Assembly: GCA_964406575.1 (NCBI GenBank)
Contig: CAYOSH010000016.1
Location: forward strand, 38,934 to 102,933
Direction of reading: 5' to 3'
DNA from: WTAW01 sp964406575
GTDB lineage: Bacteria > Acidobacteriota > Aminicenantia > Aminicenantales > Aminicenantaceae
Length of the DNA stretch: 64,000 nucleotides
In this document: positions 1-9,496 of the stretch, piece by piece
Numbering within the stretch: position 1 is the first letter of the stretch
Layout of the letters: each line of letters begins with the position of its first letter
Program-made: the position numbers and the translations under genes
Notes under the pieces: generated by a model
Seen by the model: the letters and a program-made list of their open reading frames with translations, nothing else
What the model was told of the DNA's origin: nothing
Database searches by the model: none

Positions 1-630
1 CTTTCTGCCATTGACGTTTAGTATTCCAAGATCGACGTATGGCATGTCATTTGCGCGGGATGTGTTTGGATCAATGCGCATCAACACTGCTTTACCATCT
101 CCCAACTCGTATGCACTTTTTCGTTGACTTCTGTCGCCCTTAAGACCCACTCCCCCATCGCTGTACTCAAGATCCCTTAGCGGTATTCCCAGGGAGCGGG
201 AAGCGCGCGTGATCAAATCCTCTCTGATCCTGGTACAGGCAAGCCAAAAACCCCAGCACACATACTTGGTCGCACTGCTGCCTGTGGTCGGCCCATCGTC
301 AGGACAGAGTTCTGTATCGCCCTGAACGACTGTAAGTTTTCCCTGAAGAATGTCAAGCCCTTGCGTGACAACGGCCGTGATGACTGTCTTTAAACCCTGA
401 CCGAGCTCTGTGCGGCCTGTAAACACAGTGACCTTGCCATCCGGCCCAAAAGCGATCCACTCCGTATAATCAAGATCGAGGATCGTCTCCACACACTCCA
501 CATCACCGATATCAAGAGGCAAGGTGTCATAGTTTTTTTCTTGAGAGCTTGCAGCGGGAGCAAACCGGAAGGCATACACGAGACCCGCGCCCCCCATGGC
601 TTTGAGAAATTGGCGGCGGGAGACACTCAT
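1..630 (-). CDS. Molybdopterin-binding subunit of a xanthine dehydrogenase/isoquinoline oxidoreductase-type hydroxylase (partial)
   Basis: Reading leftward from an ATG at 628-630 there is an uninterrupted frame to the window edge (210 residues, C-terminus missing). The N-terminus has a twin-arginine export-like motif (SRRQFLKAMGGAG, residues 4-16), followed by a hydrophobic stretch and an Ala-rich cleavage-like region. TGRTELGQG near residue 70 and GPTTGSSATK near residue 107 are typical of the molybdenum-cofactor subunit of IorB/CoxL-type enzymes, which hydroxylate aldehydes or N-heterocycles with water as oxygen donor. The start overlaps the stop of the upstream 2Fe-2S subunit gene (ATGA), so the two are surely co-translated. 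A Tat signal suggests a periplasmic or membrane-attached enzyme. The substrate cannot be inferred. Confidence 0.85.
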   Translation of the reverse strand, partial: MSVSRRQFLKAMGGAGLVYAFRFAPAASSQEKNYDTLPLDIGDVECVETILDLDYTEWIAFGPDGKVTVFTGRTELGQGLKTVITAVVTQGLDILQGKLTVVQGDTELCPDDGPTTGSSATKYVCWGFWLACTRIREDLITRASRSLGIPLRDLEYSDGGVGLKGDRSQRKSAYELGDGKAVLMRIDPNTSRANDMPYVDLGILNVNGRK

Positions 631-1115
631 TCTGCACTCCCACCCGCTCGTTCTTTAATGAATGATTCAATGGCTTCAATGATGTTGATGTAGGACCCGC
701 AGCGGCAAAGGTTGTGATCCATAGCTTCGACGATCTCTTCCTTGGACGGACTTGGATTTCTGGCGAGCAAGGCCGTTGCCGTGATAATCATCCCGGGAGT
801 GCAAAAGCCACAGCAGAATGCCGTGTGAGCGACAAAGGCTTGTTGTAAAGGGGAGAGATTGTCGAGTGTCCCGAGACCTTCAATGGTGATGATCTCTTGT
901 CCTTGAGTAACATTGGCGACATGAACGCAACACGAGCGACGCGCGACCCCATCGATGAGCACCGAGCAGGCACCGCAGACCCCTACACCGCAGCCGAATT
1001 TACTGCCGGTGAGCTTGAGGTCGTCGCGAAGGACCCATAGAAGAGGCTCATCCGGTTCCACCTGGACAGTGTAATTTCTGCCGTTGACATCGAGTTTGAA
1101 GGTCTGTTTAGCCAC
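627..1115 (-). CDS. (2Fe-2S)-binding subunit of molybdenum hydroxylase (CoxS/IorA-type)
   Basis: 162 residues, the usual length. The N-terminal plant-ferredoxin-like cluster site is C42, C47, C50 with C62 or C63 (motif CGVGVCGAC). The C-terminal all-helical cluster site is C102, C105, C137, C139 (CGFC and CRCG). In this family the protein passes electrons from the molybdenum site to an external acceptor. No FAD subunit is adjacent, which fits the two-subunit isoquinoline-oxidoreductase layout rather than classical xanthine dehydrogenase. The start is GTG at 1115, preceded by AAGGA. The protein lacks a signal peptide and would be carried out with its Tat-tagged partner; that last point is family knowledge, not seen here. 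Confidence 0.92.
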   Translation of the reverse strand: MAKQTFKLDVNGRNYTVQVEPDEPLLWVLRDDLKLTGSKFGCGVGVCGACSVLIDGVARRSCCVHVANVTQGQEIITIEGLGTLDNLSPLQQAFVAHTAFCCGFCTPGMIITATALLARNPSPSKEEIVEAMDHNLCRCGSYINIIEAIESFIKERAGGSAE

Positions 1116-1261
1116 AAAAACAATTCCTTATGAAAATGATCCGCATAGATTGTGTCGGCTGGGAACAAAAGCTGTTGATCTTATCGCCATTGCCATTCCC
1201 AGGCCGGTAACAGTGAAGTATATTATAGAAAACCGTTTATTTCAAACGAAGGAACGACCTT

Positions 1262-1430
1262 GTAAGCATCCTTATTTCCGTGATAAGGGCATTAGACATA
1301 AAAAAGAGCGAGTCACTGTCCTTATGAGTCGGATGGCGGTGGGTGGGGGGGTCTTCGACGAATATGGACTGTGACGAACTCCTGCTAATATCATTTGACT
1401 TGAGAGCATCACGGAAATAAGGATGCTTCC
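1262..1430. mobile_element. Small inverted-repeat element (MITE-like), copy 1
   Basis: A 169-bp non-coding unit with perfect 21-bp terminal inverted repeats (left arm 1264-1284 beginning AAGCATCCTTATTTCCGTG, right arm 1408-1428). They extend to 23 bp with one mismatch if the flanking GT and CC are counted. A second copy lies at 60599-60766, and identity between the two stops at the same outer bases, which defines the ends. The interior has no credible ORF. No clear target-site duplication is visible. It could be a non-autonomous transposable element or a large hairpin-forming REP-type repeat. Confidence 0.75.
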
Positions 1431-1649
1431 AACCGAAAACCATGAATCCCAAAACCATAAGGGATGACCAGTCAAGGGATACTGTCTGTGATTTCGTAAA
1501 CTGTTGTGGCATCCAGGCAAATGCCGCAAATGATTGCCCTAATTGGTGCCCGCGAAAACGCAATTTGTGTTCATACAGACACATCTTTGGAGGAAATTCC
1601 AAAGGGAACACACTGGCCGCAGATAAAACCAAAAACCGTAAGAGCCAAC
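1431..1649. other. Non-coding gap after the inverted-repeat element
   Basis: About 220 bases between the repeat element and the stop of the permease gene. Several short frames cross it but none has a ribosome site or a recognisable protein. I see no promoter, terminator or RNA gene here. Confidence 0.4.
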
Positions 1650-4271
1650 TTATTCGTAACGGAGGGCATCCACCGGATTGGAGAGCGCGGCCCGGATAGC
1701 CTGGTAGCTCACGGTGAACAGAGCTATGGATATGGCGAGGACAGCAGAAAACCCGAATAACAAAGGGCTGATGCCCGTACGGTAGGCAAAACTCTGCAGC
1801 CAGCGGTTCATAGCCCAATAGGCCAAGGGCCAGGCGATCAAGTTGGCTACGATCACTAGAAGTAGAAATTCTTTTGCCAGGAGACGGACGATTCCCGTAA
1901 CGGACGCGCCCAACACTTTGCGGATACCGATTTCCTTAGTCCTCTGTTCAGCCGTGAACGAAGCCATCCCGAAGAGGCCCAGGCACCCGATAAAAATCGC
2001 CAAAAAGCTGAAAGAAAACGTGATATTTTTGAGCCTTTCTTCTCCTCTGTACTGACTGTCATAGGCATCGTCCAAGAAAAAATAATTGAAGGGCCTGTTG
2101 GGGTCGAGCTCACCCCATTTCTTTTTCAAGAGATCCATGGTGTGCGTGATGTTTTCAGGAGCCAAACGAAGAGACACGGAGAAAAGATTGTTGGAATCAT
2201 AAAAGATGATGAGAGGTTCAATTTTTTTTCGAAGCGACTGCATGTGGAAGTCTTTCACCACACCGATGACGGATACGTATGTTGTTTCGCCTTCTTGGCC
2301 CGGAGGGGGCCGAAAAACAAAACGTTTGCCCACAGCATTGTCCCAACCGAATTTTTTCGCCGCTGTCTCGTTGATGAGAACAGACTCGTCCTGGTCGGTG
2401 GAGAGTTCCTCGGAAAAATTCCTTCCTGCAACGAATGCCATGCCCATTGCGGGGATGTAGTGGGCATCCACGTCCATATAATCCAGGGTCTGCCGTTGGT
2501 TATCTGCGAATCCCTCAGGAAGAAAAGAACCCACGAGGTGTCCCCTGCTCGGTACTAGGTCGGATGCACCGACATCGATCACTCCCGGGAGACTCAACAG
2601 TTCTCCTCTTATCGATAGGTAGGATTTCCGCAGGCCTTCATTCATCCCAGGAATAACAACCACATGCTCCTTGTCAAATCCAAGATTTGTATTTTTCATA
2701 AACATGATCTGTCTGGTAATGATCAATGTCCCGGTGATCAAAGCAATAGAAATGGCGAACTGAAAAACAACAAGGACTCTCCTAAAATGGGAATTCGACG
2801 TTCCCACCTTCAAAAAACCCTTCAACACACGTACCGGTTGGAATGAGGAGAGAAAAAAAGCAGGATAACTCCCTGCAAACACACCGACGATCACGGCCAA
2901 TGCAAGAAACGCCATAATAAGCCATGGAGCTTGAACAAAGTTCAAACGCAGACCGTAACCGATGATCGAGTTGAAAAAAGGAAGAGACAACTTGAGAAGG
3001 ACCATGGCCAAAACCATGGAACAAATGCTGTAGATCAATGATTCCCCGAGAAACTGCCCGATCAATCGGCTTCTGACCGCGCCTAGAGTTTTTCTCATCC
3101 CCACCTCCTGAGCGCGTGTCGAGGAACGGGCTGTGGAGAGATTGATGAAGTTGATCGCAGCGATACAAAGAACGAAAATGGCTATTCCCGAAAAAAGATA
3201 CACATACGTGATGTCACTGTTTGCCGACATGTCGCGCTCAAAATCCGAGTAGAGGTGGATGCGTTTGAGAGGCTGGAGGGAAAGCTTAATCGACCCTCCT
3301 GAGGCCTTCATCGCTTCTCCCAGGTACTTATCGATAAAAGCGGGAAGTTTTTGCTCCAGGTTTTTGATGTCGATATTTTCATCTAGGAGGAGATAGGTGT
3401 AGAATCTCACGTCGAACCACTGGTCATCGCGAACATCTCCTTCCTTGAGATAGGTCTGGAAGGAACAGAGCATGTTAAAAACGAAATGGGAATTGGGGGG
3501 GACATCTTTGACGACACCAGTGACACTGAAATCCCTCTCATTATTGATCCGGAGTATTTTTCCCAGCGGATCTTCATCACCGAAATACTTCTTGGCCATG
3601 CTTTCTGTGATCACCGCCGAATAGGGAGCTTCAAGCGCTGTCCTGGGATCACCGCTCACAAAAGGGAAAGTAAAGATGTCGAATATCGCGTTCTCGGCGT
3701 AGCCAACCCGCGCTTCCTGGAAAAGCTTATCGCCGTATTTCACTGAGGCTCTGTTCGGAGGGTCTATCCGTGTCGCTGTGACAACTTCCGGAAAATCACG
3801 GACAAGGGCCGGCCCTACCGCCGTAAGAGTGACAGGTGTGTGGAGCGTGGAGCCAAGTTCAATATCCATCGTGACCCGGCAGATATGGTCCGCCTTTTCA
3901 TGGTATCGGTCAAAACTCAACTCATTCAGCACCCACATCAAAATCAGGATACAGACGGCCATCCCGATGGCCAGACCAAAGATGTTGATAAAAGAGTACC
4001 CTTTGTGTTTTTTAAGGCTTCGGAAAGCAATTTTGAGATAGCTTTTCAGCATGATAAAACTCCAATAGACAGAATCTTTGATAAATACCGGTGAAGAACG
4101 CAAGCAGTGGCGCAAATACCAGAACCGGGCAAACAGGGCGCCCCTCTCGCGGGCAACTTCTTGAAACTCCTCATCAAAATCGCCGATGATGGCGAAGTTC
4201 TCTTCATACCTGGCGGTTCTTTTAAGGATCCATCCTGCGATACGTGGTGGATGGGGGTGACGTCGATTCAT
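1650..4271 (-). CDS. ABC transporter permease, FtsX/MacB-like with permease-prefix domain
   Basis: 873 residues. The long N-terminus (about residues 1-72; PPRIAGWILKR, ENFAIIGDFDEEF, ARFWYLRHCLRS) is the permease-prefix domain found on PadR-linked transporters, so the long start is kept although the classical MacB-like start MLKSYLKIAFRSLKKHKG sits near residue 74. After this come TM1 (FINIFGLAIGMAVC), an extracytoplasmic MacB-type core, an FtsX block near 360-490, a second core and a second FtsX block at about 750-870 ending in NPVDALRYE. No ATPase gene is adjacent. Such permeases act as mechanotransmission or lipoprotein/peptide efflux parts. The PadR gene lies immediately upstream on the same strand, so regulation by it is likely. 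Confidence 0.88.
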   Translation of the reverse strand: MNRRHPHPPRIAGWILKRTARYEENFAIIGDFDEEFQEVARERGALFARFWYLRHCLRSSPVFIKDSVYWSFIMLKSYLKIAFRSLKKHKGYSFINIFGLAIGMAVCILILMWVLNELSFDRYHEKADHICRVTMDIELGSTLHTPVTLTAVGPALVRDFPEVVTATRIDPPNRASVKYGDKLFQEARVGYAENAIFDIFTFPFVSGDPRTALEAPYSAVITESMAKKYFGDEDPLGKILRINNERDFSVTGVVKDVPPNSHFVFNMLCSFQTYLKEGDVRDDQWFDVRFYTYLLLDENIDIKNLEQKLPAFIDKYLGEAMKASGGSIKLSLQPLKRIHLYSDFERDMSANSDITYVYLFSGIAIFVLCIAAINFINLSTARSSTRAQEVGMRKTLGAVRSRLIGQFLGESLIYSICSMVLAMVLLKLSLPFFNSIIGYGLRLNFVQAPWLIMAFLALAVIVGVFAGSYPAFFLSSFQPVRVLKGFLKVGTSNSHFRRVLVVFQFAISIALITGTLIITRQIMFMKNTNLGFDKEHVVVIPGMNEGLRKSYLSIRGELLSLPGVIDVGASDLVPSRGHLVGSFLPEGFADNQRQTLDYMDVDAHYIPAMGMAFVAGRNFSEELSTDQDESVLINETAAKKFGWDNAVGKRFVFRPPPGQEGETTYVSVIGVVKDFHMQSLRKKIEPLIIFYDSNNLFSVSLRLAPENITHTMDLLKKKWGELDPNRPFNYFFLDDAYDSQYRGEERLKNITFSFSFLAIFIGCLGLFGMASFTAEQRTKEIGIRKVLGASVTGIVRLLAKEFLLLVIVANLIAWPLAYWAMNRWLQSFAYRTGISPLLFGFSAVLAISIALFTVSYQAIRAALSNPVDALRYE

Positions 4272-4301
4272 TGTTCACATCTGCAATCAGGCACAAAGCC
4301 A

Positions 4302-4622
4302 TCAATCAAACGCATAATCGGAGACGCCCTCCCACATTTTCTGATTCATATCCCGAGCGGTTTTTAGGGCTTTGACGCCTGCCGGCGACAGCGTGTAGTA
4401 GATTTTCCTTCGACCACGCCTATCCGGAGTCGGTTCGCCCAAGGTTTTTTGGACATACTTTTTTTTGGACAGCTGGCTGAGTGCGCTGTAGAGATTGCCG
4501 TAGGTAAAATCTTTGCCGACAATCTGTGAGACATATTTTCGGATCTTTACACCATAAGCGTCATCCTTCAGCTTCCAGATAGCCAGGAGGAGGATCTCTT
4601 CGATCTTTGTGAGCTCTTTCAT
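4302..4622 (-). CDS. PadR-family transcriptional regulator
   Basis: 106 residues, a short PadR. The winged helix covers roughly residues 1-85: LTKIEEILLLAIWKL, then a recognition region YGNLYSALSQLSKKKYV and a wing TPDRRGRRKIYYTLSPAG. PadR proteins are dimeric repressors that release DNA when a hydrophobic ligand or stress signal is sensed. It is followed 30 bases later by the prefix-domain permease on the same strand, and a second permease starts divergently at 4794, so it probably controls both. The shared upstream region holds a candidate operator (4652-4703). Confidence 0.9.
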   Translation of the reverse strand: MKELTKIEEILLLAIWKLKDDAYGVKIRKYVSQIVGKDFTYGNLYSALSQLSKKKYVQKTLGEPTPDRRGRRKIYYTLSPAGVKALKTARDMNQKMWEGVSDYAFD

Positions 4623-4651
4623 CTTTGTTCCATTTTTTTACTGAATATCAG

Positions 4652-4703
4652 TATATTGGGTAATACGAAGAAATACGTGAAAAGGTTTCAAAATTCCAAT
4701 ATA
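4652..4703. promoter_or_regulatory. Candidate PadR operator in divergent promoter region
   Basis: In the 171-base gap between padR (leftward) and a permease (rightward), TATATTGG at 4652-4659 is mirrored by CCAATATA at 4696-4703. The AT-rich palindromic stretch ATATCAGTATAT at 4645-4656 overlaps the first arm. Placement between a local repressor and its likely targets is the main argument. The motif has not been compared with characterised PadR sites. Confidence 0.35.
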
Positions 4704-4793
4704 TTTATAACCTGATGAGTAAACATTCGTAGTGTATTTTGACGGAAGAGATTGAATCCTGATATATAGAACAACGGTCTTGGGAGCATAGCC

Positions 4794-7190
4794 ATGCTGA
4801 AGAACTATTTCAAGAGTGCTATCCGTATCATCTTAAAGAGAAAGACGATCTCTCTAATAAACATCCTGGGGCTTGCCGTGGGGATGATGGCATGCTTATT
4901 GATCCTCCACTATGCGGCTTTTGAACTGAGTTATGATAAGTTCCATGAAAACCTGGACAACATCTACAGATTTAGAGGAGGCGACCGGGCAGATATCGCA
5001 GCAGCCGCAGGACAGGCCTTAACAGAGGAGTTCCCCGAAGTTTTGGATTATGTCCGACTGCTCAGGGCTGGCTCTTGGGGCATCTATTCTTACAAGGACA
5101 AACTCTTCCGGGAAGAAAGAACCTTCAGCACATCAAATGCCCTCTTCAGGATTTTTTCTTTCAAGTTAATACGAGGAGATCGGGAATCTGTGCTGACGGA
5201 ACCCAATTCTGTCGTGCTCACCGAGTCCACAGCAAAGAAGTACTTTGGAGACGAGGATCCGCTGGGAAAGGTTCTCAAGTACAACGGCCGCACTGACTAC
5301 AAGGTTGTCGGTATCATGGAGGATGTTCCGAAGAACTCCCACCTGAAATTCGACCTCCTGGCATCGATCGAGACCCTCCGGCAGAGACATGGGGGGGATA
5401 TCGATAATTCCTGGATCATTTGGGGATTTTATACGTATATCCTGGTCGAACAGGGAACAAACCCATCGTTACTAGAACAGAAGGTCCAGGAGTTCAGCAA
5501 GAGAAAACAGAAGGAGGTCAACCGCCCGGAGAGCTTTTGGGAAATATACCATGTGATGCCCCTCAAAGACATTCATCTCTATTCGTCCTATGTGAGTGAG
5601 GTGGAAGAGAACGGCAGTGGCACAGCCGTTAAATTTTTGCTGATCATCGCTTTTTTGATCATCATTATCGCCTGGTGCAACTATATCAATCTCTCTACAG
5701 CCCGGTCGCTGGAAAGAGCCAAGGAAGTGGGCGTGAGAAAAGTTGTGGGTGCCAGCCGAAGACAGTTGATCCGACAATTTTTGTTTGAATCATTGGTCCT
5801 GAACATTCTTGGTGCCGGATTGGCCTTCGTCTTTCTGGAACTGGCTCTTCCTTCTTTCAGCCGATTTTCCGGAACGCCGGCGGTTTATTATCTCTATCAG
5901 AATGTTCGGTTTTGGATGTTCTTGCTTGGAGTTCTTGTCCTTGGCATTCTCCTTTCCGGTCTGTATCCAGCCCTAATCCTGTCGTCCTACCAGCCTGTCT
6001 CTGTGTTTAAGGGAATCACGGGAAGGGCATCCAGAGGAGTGATCTTACGGAAGGGTCTGGTCGTTTTCCAGTTTATGGTCTCTGCGGCTTTGATCTCGGG
6101 GACTCTAACCGTTTACAAACAGATAACTCACATGATAAACAGCGACCTGGGAATGGATATCGCCCAGACGCTTGTCCTGCAGCGTCCCAGAGTCTTTATC
6201 GACACGAGTCCCAAAGAGTTCGCAGCCCGCACCGAAACATTCAAAAAGGAACTGGAGAAAATCTCGGGAATGGGAAAAATATCGCAGTCAACGTATGTCC
6301 CCGGCGATGATGTGTTCATGATCAACGAAGGACAAAAAGCCGACGAGCCCATAGAGGCCACTATTGATGTCTATGAGATCCAAATTGACGAAAATTTTAT
6401 CGAAATGTACAAACTGAAACTGCTGGCGGGGAGAAATTTTTCCAGGGAATTCAGCACCGACAGCACGGGGATCATCCTGAATGACACAGCACGGAAGCTA
6501 TTGGGATGGGAGAGCCCGGAAAGCGCCATCAATCAGAAATTCATCTACCAAACAAAAATCCCGTTTTCAGTTGTCGGTGTTGTGGCAGATTATCACCAGG
6601 AGTCCCTCAAACAAAATTTCGAGCCGCTTGTGTTCCTCTATTGGCCTGCAAATGCAGGACACACGTCCATCAAGATCAAAACAGACAATCCTATGGGCAT
6701 TATTTCCGCCGTTGAAGAGCTTTGGGTAAAGTTTTTCCCCGGGAATCCTTTCGAATATTTTTTTCTGGATGATCACTATAACCGGCAGTACGGGTCGGAC
6801 TGGCAATTCTTGAAGATGTTCGGAGTCTTCTCCGTGCTGGCCATTTTTGTCGCCTGCCTGGGCCTCTTTGGATTATCGCTCTTCAATACAATCCAGCACA
6901 CAAAAGAGATCGGCATTCGGAAAGTCCTGGGAGCATCCTTCTCCCACATTATCTTTATGCTGACCAAAGATTTTTTTAAGCTTATTGTTCTGGCCAATCT
7001 ATTTGCTCTGCCTCTTTTTTATCTCTATTTGAACAATTGGCTTGGGAAATATCCATACCGGATCGTTATCGGCTGGTGGTTTTTCATAATCCCCTTGTTG
7101 CTGATTGCCAGCATTGCTGTTTTCGTTATCTCTTATCATTCTCTCAAAGCAGCCACATCCAATCCCGTTGAGGCGCTGAGATACGAATAA
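4794..7190 (+). CDS. ABC transporter permease, FtsX/MacB-like (no prefix domain)
   Basis: 798 residues with the same architecture as the leftward permease but beginning directly at MLKNYFKSAIRIILKRK, so it lacks the prefix domain. TM1 is at about residues 20-42. An extracytoplasmic core contains KYFGDEDPLGKVL, the first FtsX block carries RAKEVGVRKVVGASRRQLI near residue 315, and the second ends in NPVEALRYE. The duplicated FtsX halves are typical of the 800-residue class. No ABC ATPase is encoded nearby, so the energising subunit must be elsewhere. The gene is divergent from padR and probably under its control. It is a paralogue of the 1650-4271 protein. Confidence 0.87.
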   Translation: MLKNYFKSAIRIILKRKTISLINILGLAVGMMACLLILHYAAFELSYDKFHENLDNIYRFRGGDRADIAAAAGQALTEEFPEVLDYVRLLRAGSWGIYSYKDKLFREERTFSTSNALFRIFSFKLIRGDRESVLTEPNSVVLTESTAKKYFGDEDPLGKVLKYNGRTDYKVVGIMEDVPKNSHLKFDLLASIETLRQRHGGDIDNSWIIWGFYTYILVEQGTNPSLLEQKVQEFSKRKQKEVNRPESFWEIYHVMPLKDIHLYSSYVSEVEENGSGTAVKFLLIIAFLIIIIAWCNYINLSTARSLERAKEVGVRKVVGASRRQLIRQFLFESLVLNILGAGLAFVFLELALPSFSRFSGTPAVYYLYQNVRFWMFLLGVLVLGILLSGLYPALILSSYQPVSVFKGITGRASRGVILRKGLVVFQFMVSAALISGTLTVYKQITHMINSDLGMDIAQTLVLQRPRVFIDTSPKEFAARTETFKKELEKISGMGKISQSTYVPGDDVFMINEGQKADEPIEATIDVYEIQIDENFIEMYKLKLLAGRNFSREFSTDSTGIILNDTARKLLGWESPESAINQKFIYQTKIPFSVVGVVADYHQESLKQNFEPLVFLYWPANAGHTSIKIKTDNPMGIISAVEELWVKFFPGNPFEYFFLDDHYNRQYGSDWQFLKMFGVFSVLAIFVACLGLFGLSLFNTIQHTKEIGIRKVLGASFSHIIFMLTKDFFKLIVLANLFALPLFYLYLNNWLGKYPYRIVIGWWFFIIPLLLIASIAVFVISYHSLKAATSNPVEALRYE

Positions 7191-7278
7191 AAATCAAGAA
7201 TCGGTCGAATTTCCACACGCTGGCAATAAAAACATCAAGAGGAGCAGGATATCACCCCCCAACTTAACTTCTTTTTCA

Positions 7279-7992
7279 TTACAGTTTCTCCAGTAGACCG
7301 AAGGGGTTAGAATAGCTGTCGATCACAAAATCAGCGGTAGTGTTATCCTTGTATTTTTTATTGATCCCGGTAAACAGAATGGCCTTCATACCTGCGTTTT
7401 TTGCCCCGAAGATGTCTGAATATTCCGAGTCTCCGATATGAATGGCTTCTTCCATTTCACAGCCCAATTTTTCGACTGTGATCTCGAATATGTGCCTATG
7501 CGGCTTGGCCACACCAATCTCATCCGAAAAGGATAACCACGCAAAAGGCTCCAGCAGTTTATGGGCATCAAGGATTTGTCTCACAGTATCCCCTGAGTGG
7601 TACCCGCCATTGCAAATAACACCTAACGTGTACACTCGAGACAACACTTTGAGCACTTCATCCACCAGGGGCACTCGCGGCGGCCGGACTTCCAGTGCGA
7701 CCTTGTCGAAATAATAGGCAATCCTGATGACTTCGGAAAGTGGCAGTTGCACATCTAGAAGTTCGAGCAAAGTCTCAGTTCTCTGCATGGCATTTTTTGT
7801 CTTATGGTGGGCGACGACATACTCCTCACGCAGTTTGTCTTCAAGAGCGAAGACATTTACAATATTTTTATCAGCTAAGGAGATGCAGTTTTCCTGACAC
7901 ACAAACTCCAGATAATTCAACATTTTCCCGTTCCGCCCCTCATCATCTATGATGAGAGTATCCCAGCAGTCAAATGTTACGGCTTTAATCAT
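7279..7992 (-). CDS. HAD-superfamily hydrolase
   Basis: 237 residues. Motif I is FDCWDTLI with nucleophile D8. The usual acid/base position two residues on is W10, as in FDxWxTL and dehalogenase-like members, with D11 following. A helical cap spans about residues 20-100. Motif II lies near VICNGG, motif III is the Lys of VAKPHRHIF, and motif IV is HIGDSEYSDIFGAKNAGM. A small-molecule phosphatase or dehalogenase-like activity is likely; the substrate is unknown. The start overlaps the end of the DUF1343 gene by 8 bases, so the two are translationally coupled, which hints at a shared role in sugar or cell-wall recycling (inference). Confidence 0.88.
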   Translation of the reverse strand: MIKAVTFDCWDTLIIDDEGRNGKMLNYLEFVCQENCISLADKNIVNVFALEDKLREEYVVAHHKTKNAMQRTETLLELLDVQLPLSEVIRIAYYFDKVALEVRPPRVPLVDEVLKVLSRVYTLGVICNGGYHSGDTVRQILDAHKLLEPFAWLSFSDEIGVAKPHRHIFEITVEKLGCEMEEAIHIGDSEYSDIFGAKNAGMKAILFTGINKKYKDNTTADFVIDSYSNPFGLLEKL

Positions 7993-9199
7993 AACGTAAG
8001 TACTTTTTCCTCACTTCTTTGAACCGGACAAGACCTTGCTCGCATGTCTGCAAAATCGAGCGATAGTCTTTGCCTTCGGATATCATAGCTCGCAGATCTT
8101 CATTTCCCCAGAGCTTGTCCAGGTACTTCGTCATTTTGAACTCTTTGGGATAAAGTTTCTGCGCTGCACACAATAGCGAAACAGCCAGAGCGATCGGTTC
8201 AAGTTTATCCCGGTCCAAGACTGTAAAATGAAAGCCATGGCATTTTTCATCCTGATACTTGGGATCGGACACAACTCCTGGAATGGACTCGGGATGAAAG
8301 ACGACAGGTTCTACCTTCACACCTGTCAGGGCTTCCTTCGGGATGGCATCAAGCCAAGCTTTGGAATCGATATAGGGTGCCCCTATGGTGAGAAAAGGAG
8401 CATCTGTGCCTCGGCCTTCTGACAGGTTGGTTCCTTCCATAAGGCACATCCCTGGATAGACCACCGCTGTCTCCAATGTCGGCATGTTTGGTGAAGTGGC
8501 TACCCAGGGAATGTCCGTTTCATCGTACCACATGTCTCGCCTGTAGCATGTCATCGGGATCACCGTAAGATCGATACTGAGGGAGAATCCTCCGTAGGCC
8601 TCGTTGTTGAAAAGTTGAGCGATCTCACCGACGGTCATCCCATAGCGGATGGGCAGAGGAATGACTCCAACAAAACTTGAAAAGGCAGGATTCGTGATCG
8701 CTCCGCTAACGATCTCAGCGTTTATAGGATTGGGTCGGTCTAATACGATAATCGGAATACTCTCACGCTTGGCAGCGTGCATCGCAAGAAAGAGGTTGGA
8801 TATGAACGTGTAGAACTTCACACCGACATCCTGGATGTCGTACACCAACACATCCACATCCTTGAGCATTCTCGGAGTGGGTGTCAGATACTCTCCATAA
8901 AGGCTGTACAGCTGGATATTCTTATAAACCGTCTCGCCGATCAAAGCGCCATCTTCCACATTTCCCATAAAGCCATGTTCGGGGCCGAAAAGAACCGTGA
9001 CGATCTGCGAATGCTCGGAGAGAAGCTCTACGAGGTGACGTCCTTTGGGATCCACAGACGTCTGATTGGCAAAGACACCGAGCCTTTTTCCCTGGATCAT
9101 ATCCAAATGACTTTCCAAGAGATTCTCCAGGCCTGTTCTTACCTGGGGATTTATAGCCAATGATGAAACGAGTATGGATAAAATCATGAATATTGTCAT
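7985..9199 (-). CDS. DUF1343 protein, NamZ-like exo-beta-N-acetylmuramidase
   Basis: 404 residues from the ATG at 9199. A TTG five codons upstream (9214) is possible but has no ribosome site. An N-terminal hydrophobic signal (IFMILSILVSSLA) indicates export. Conserved DUF1343 features are LGVFANQTSVD, LFGPEHGF, DVLVYDIQDVGVKFYTF, VLDRPNPI, and NLSEGRGTDAPF. The family founder NamZ removes non-reducing terminal N-acetylmuramic acid from peptidoglycan fragments, so a role in recycling own or foreign cell wall is the best guess. It is followed by an overlapping HAD hydrolase. The 297 bases upstream contain no other gene. Confidence 0.85.
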   Translation of the reverse strand: MTIFMILSILVSSLAINPQVRTGLENLLESHLDMIQGKRLGVFANQTSVDPKGRHLVELLSEHSQIVTVLFGPEHGFMGNVEDGALIGETVYKNIQLYSLYGEYLTPTPRMLKDVDVLVYDIQDVGVKFYTFISNLFLAMHAAKRESIPIIVLDRPNPINAEIVSGAITNPAFSSFVGVIPLPIRYGMTVGEIAQLFNNEAYGGFSLSIDLTVIPMTCYRRDMWYDETDIPWVATSPNMPTLETAVVYPGMCLMEGTNLSEGRGTDAPFLTIGAPYIDSKAWLDAIPKEALTGVKVEPVVFHPESIPGVVSDPKYQDEKCHGFHFTVLDRDKLEPIALAVSLLCAAQKLYPKEFKMTKYLDKLWGNEDLRAMISEGKDYRSILQTCEQGLVRFKEVRKKYLRYD

Positions 9200-9496
9200 T
9201 TTAGACCATTCCAACAGTGAAAGGATGCATTTTATAACTGGGAGTTATTCATTCTGTATCGTTGATATTTTAGTCGAATTCATAGAAAAATCAAAGAAAC
9301 GTCATTCTTTAGCCTAAGAGATCACAAGGCGCATTTCTTTAAGCAGTTTGATAAATAATATGTTTTGACCAAAGTGCTAAAAACACCCATGTTGATAAAA
9401 ATGCAGAGGAAAAGAATTCAAGCTCTTGAACAACCGTGAACAGGTAAAATTTTTATTCTTTATCTGATTTATGGATTGTGATACGTATGTTTTTTT

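Noticed and set aside
390..626. 78-codon minus-strand ORF
   Set aside because: It is in a different frame from the open frame beginning at 630, which reads a clear molybdenum-hydroxylase subunit.
1237..1818. 193-codon minus-strand ORF crossing the inverted-repeat element
   Set aside because: It translates the repeat and the opposite frame of the permease end; no domain, no ribosome site.
9200..9496. tRNA or small RNA gene in the gap
   Set aside because: AT-rich sequence without a cloverleaf pattern or terminator; no support.
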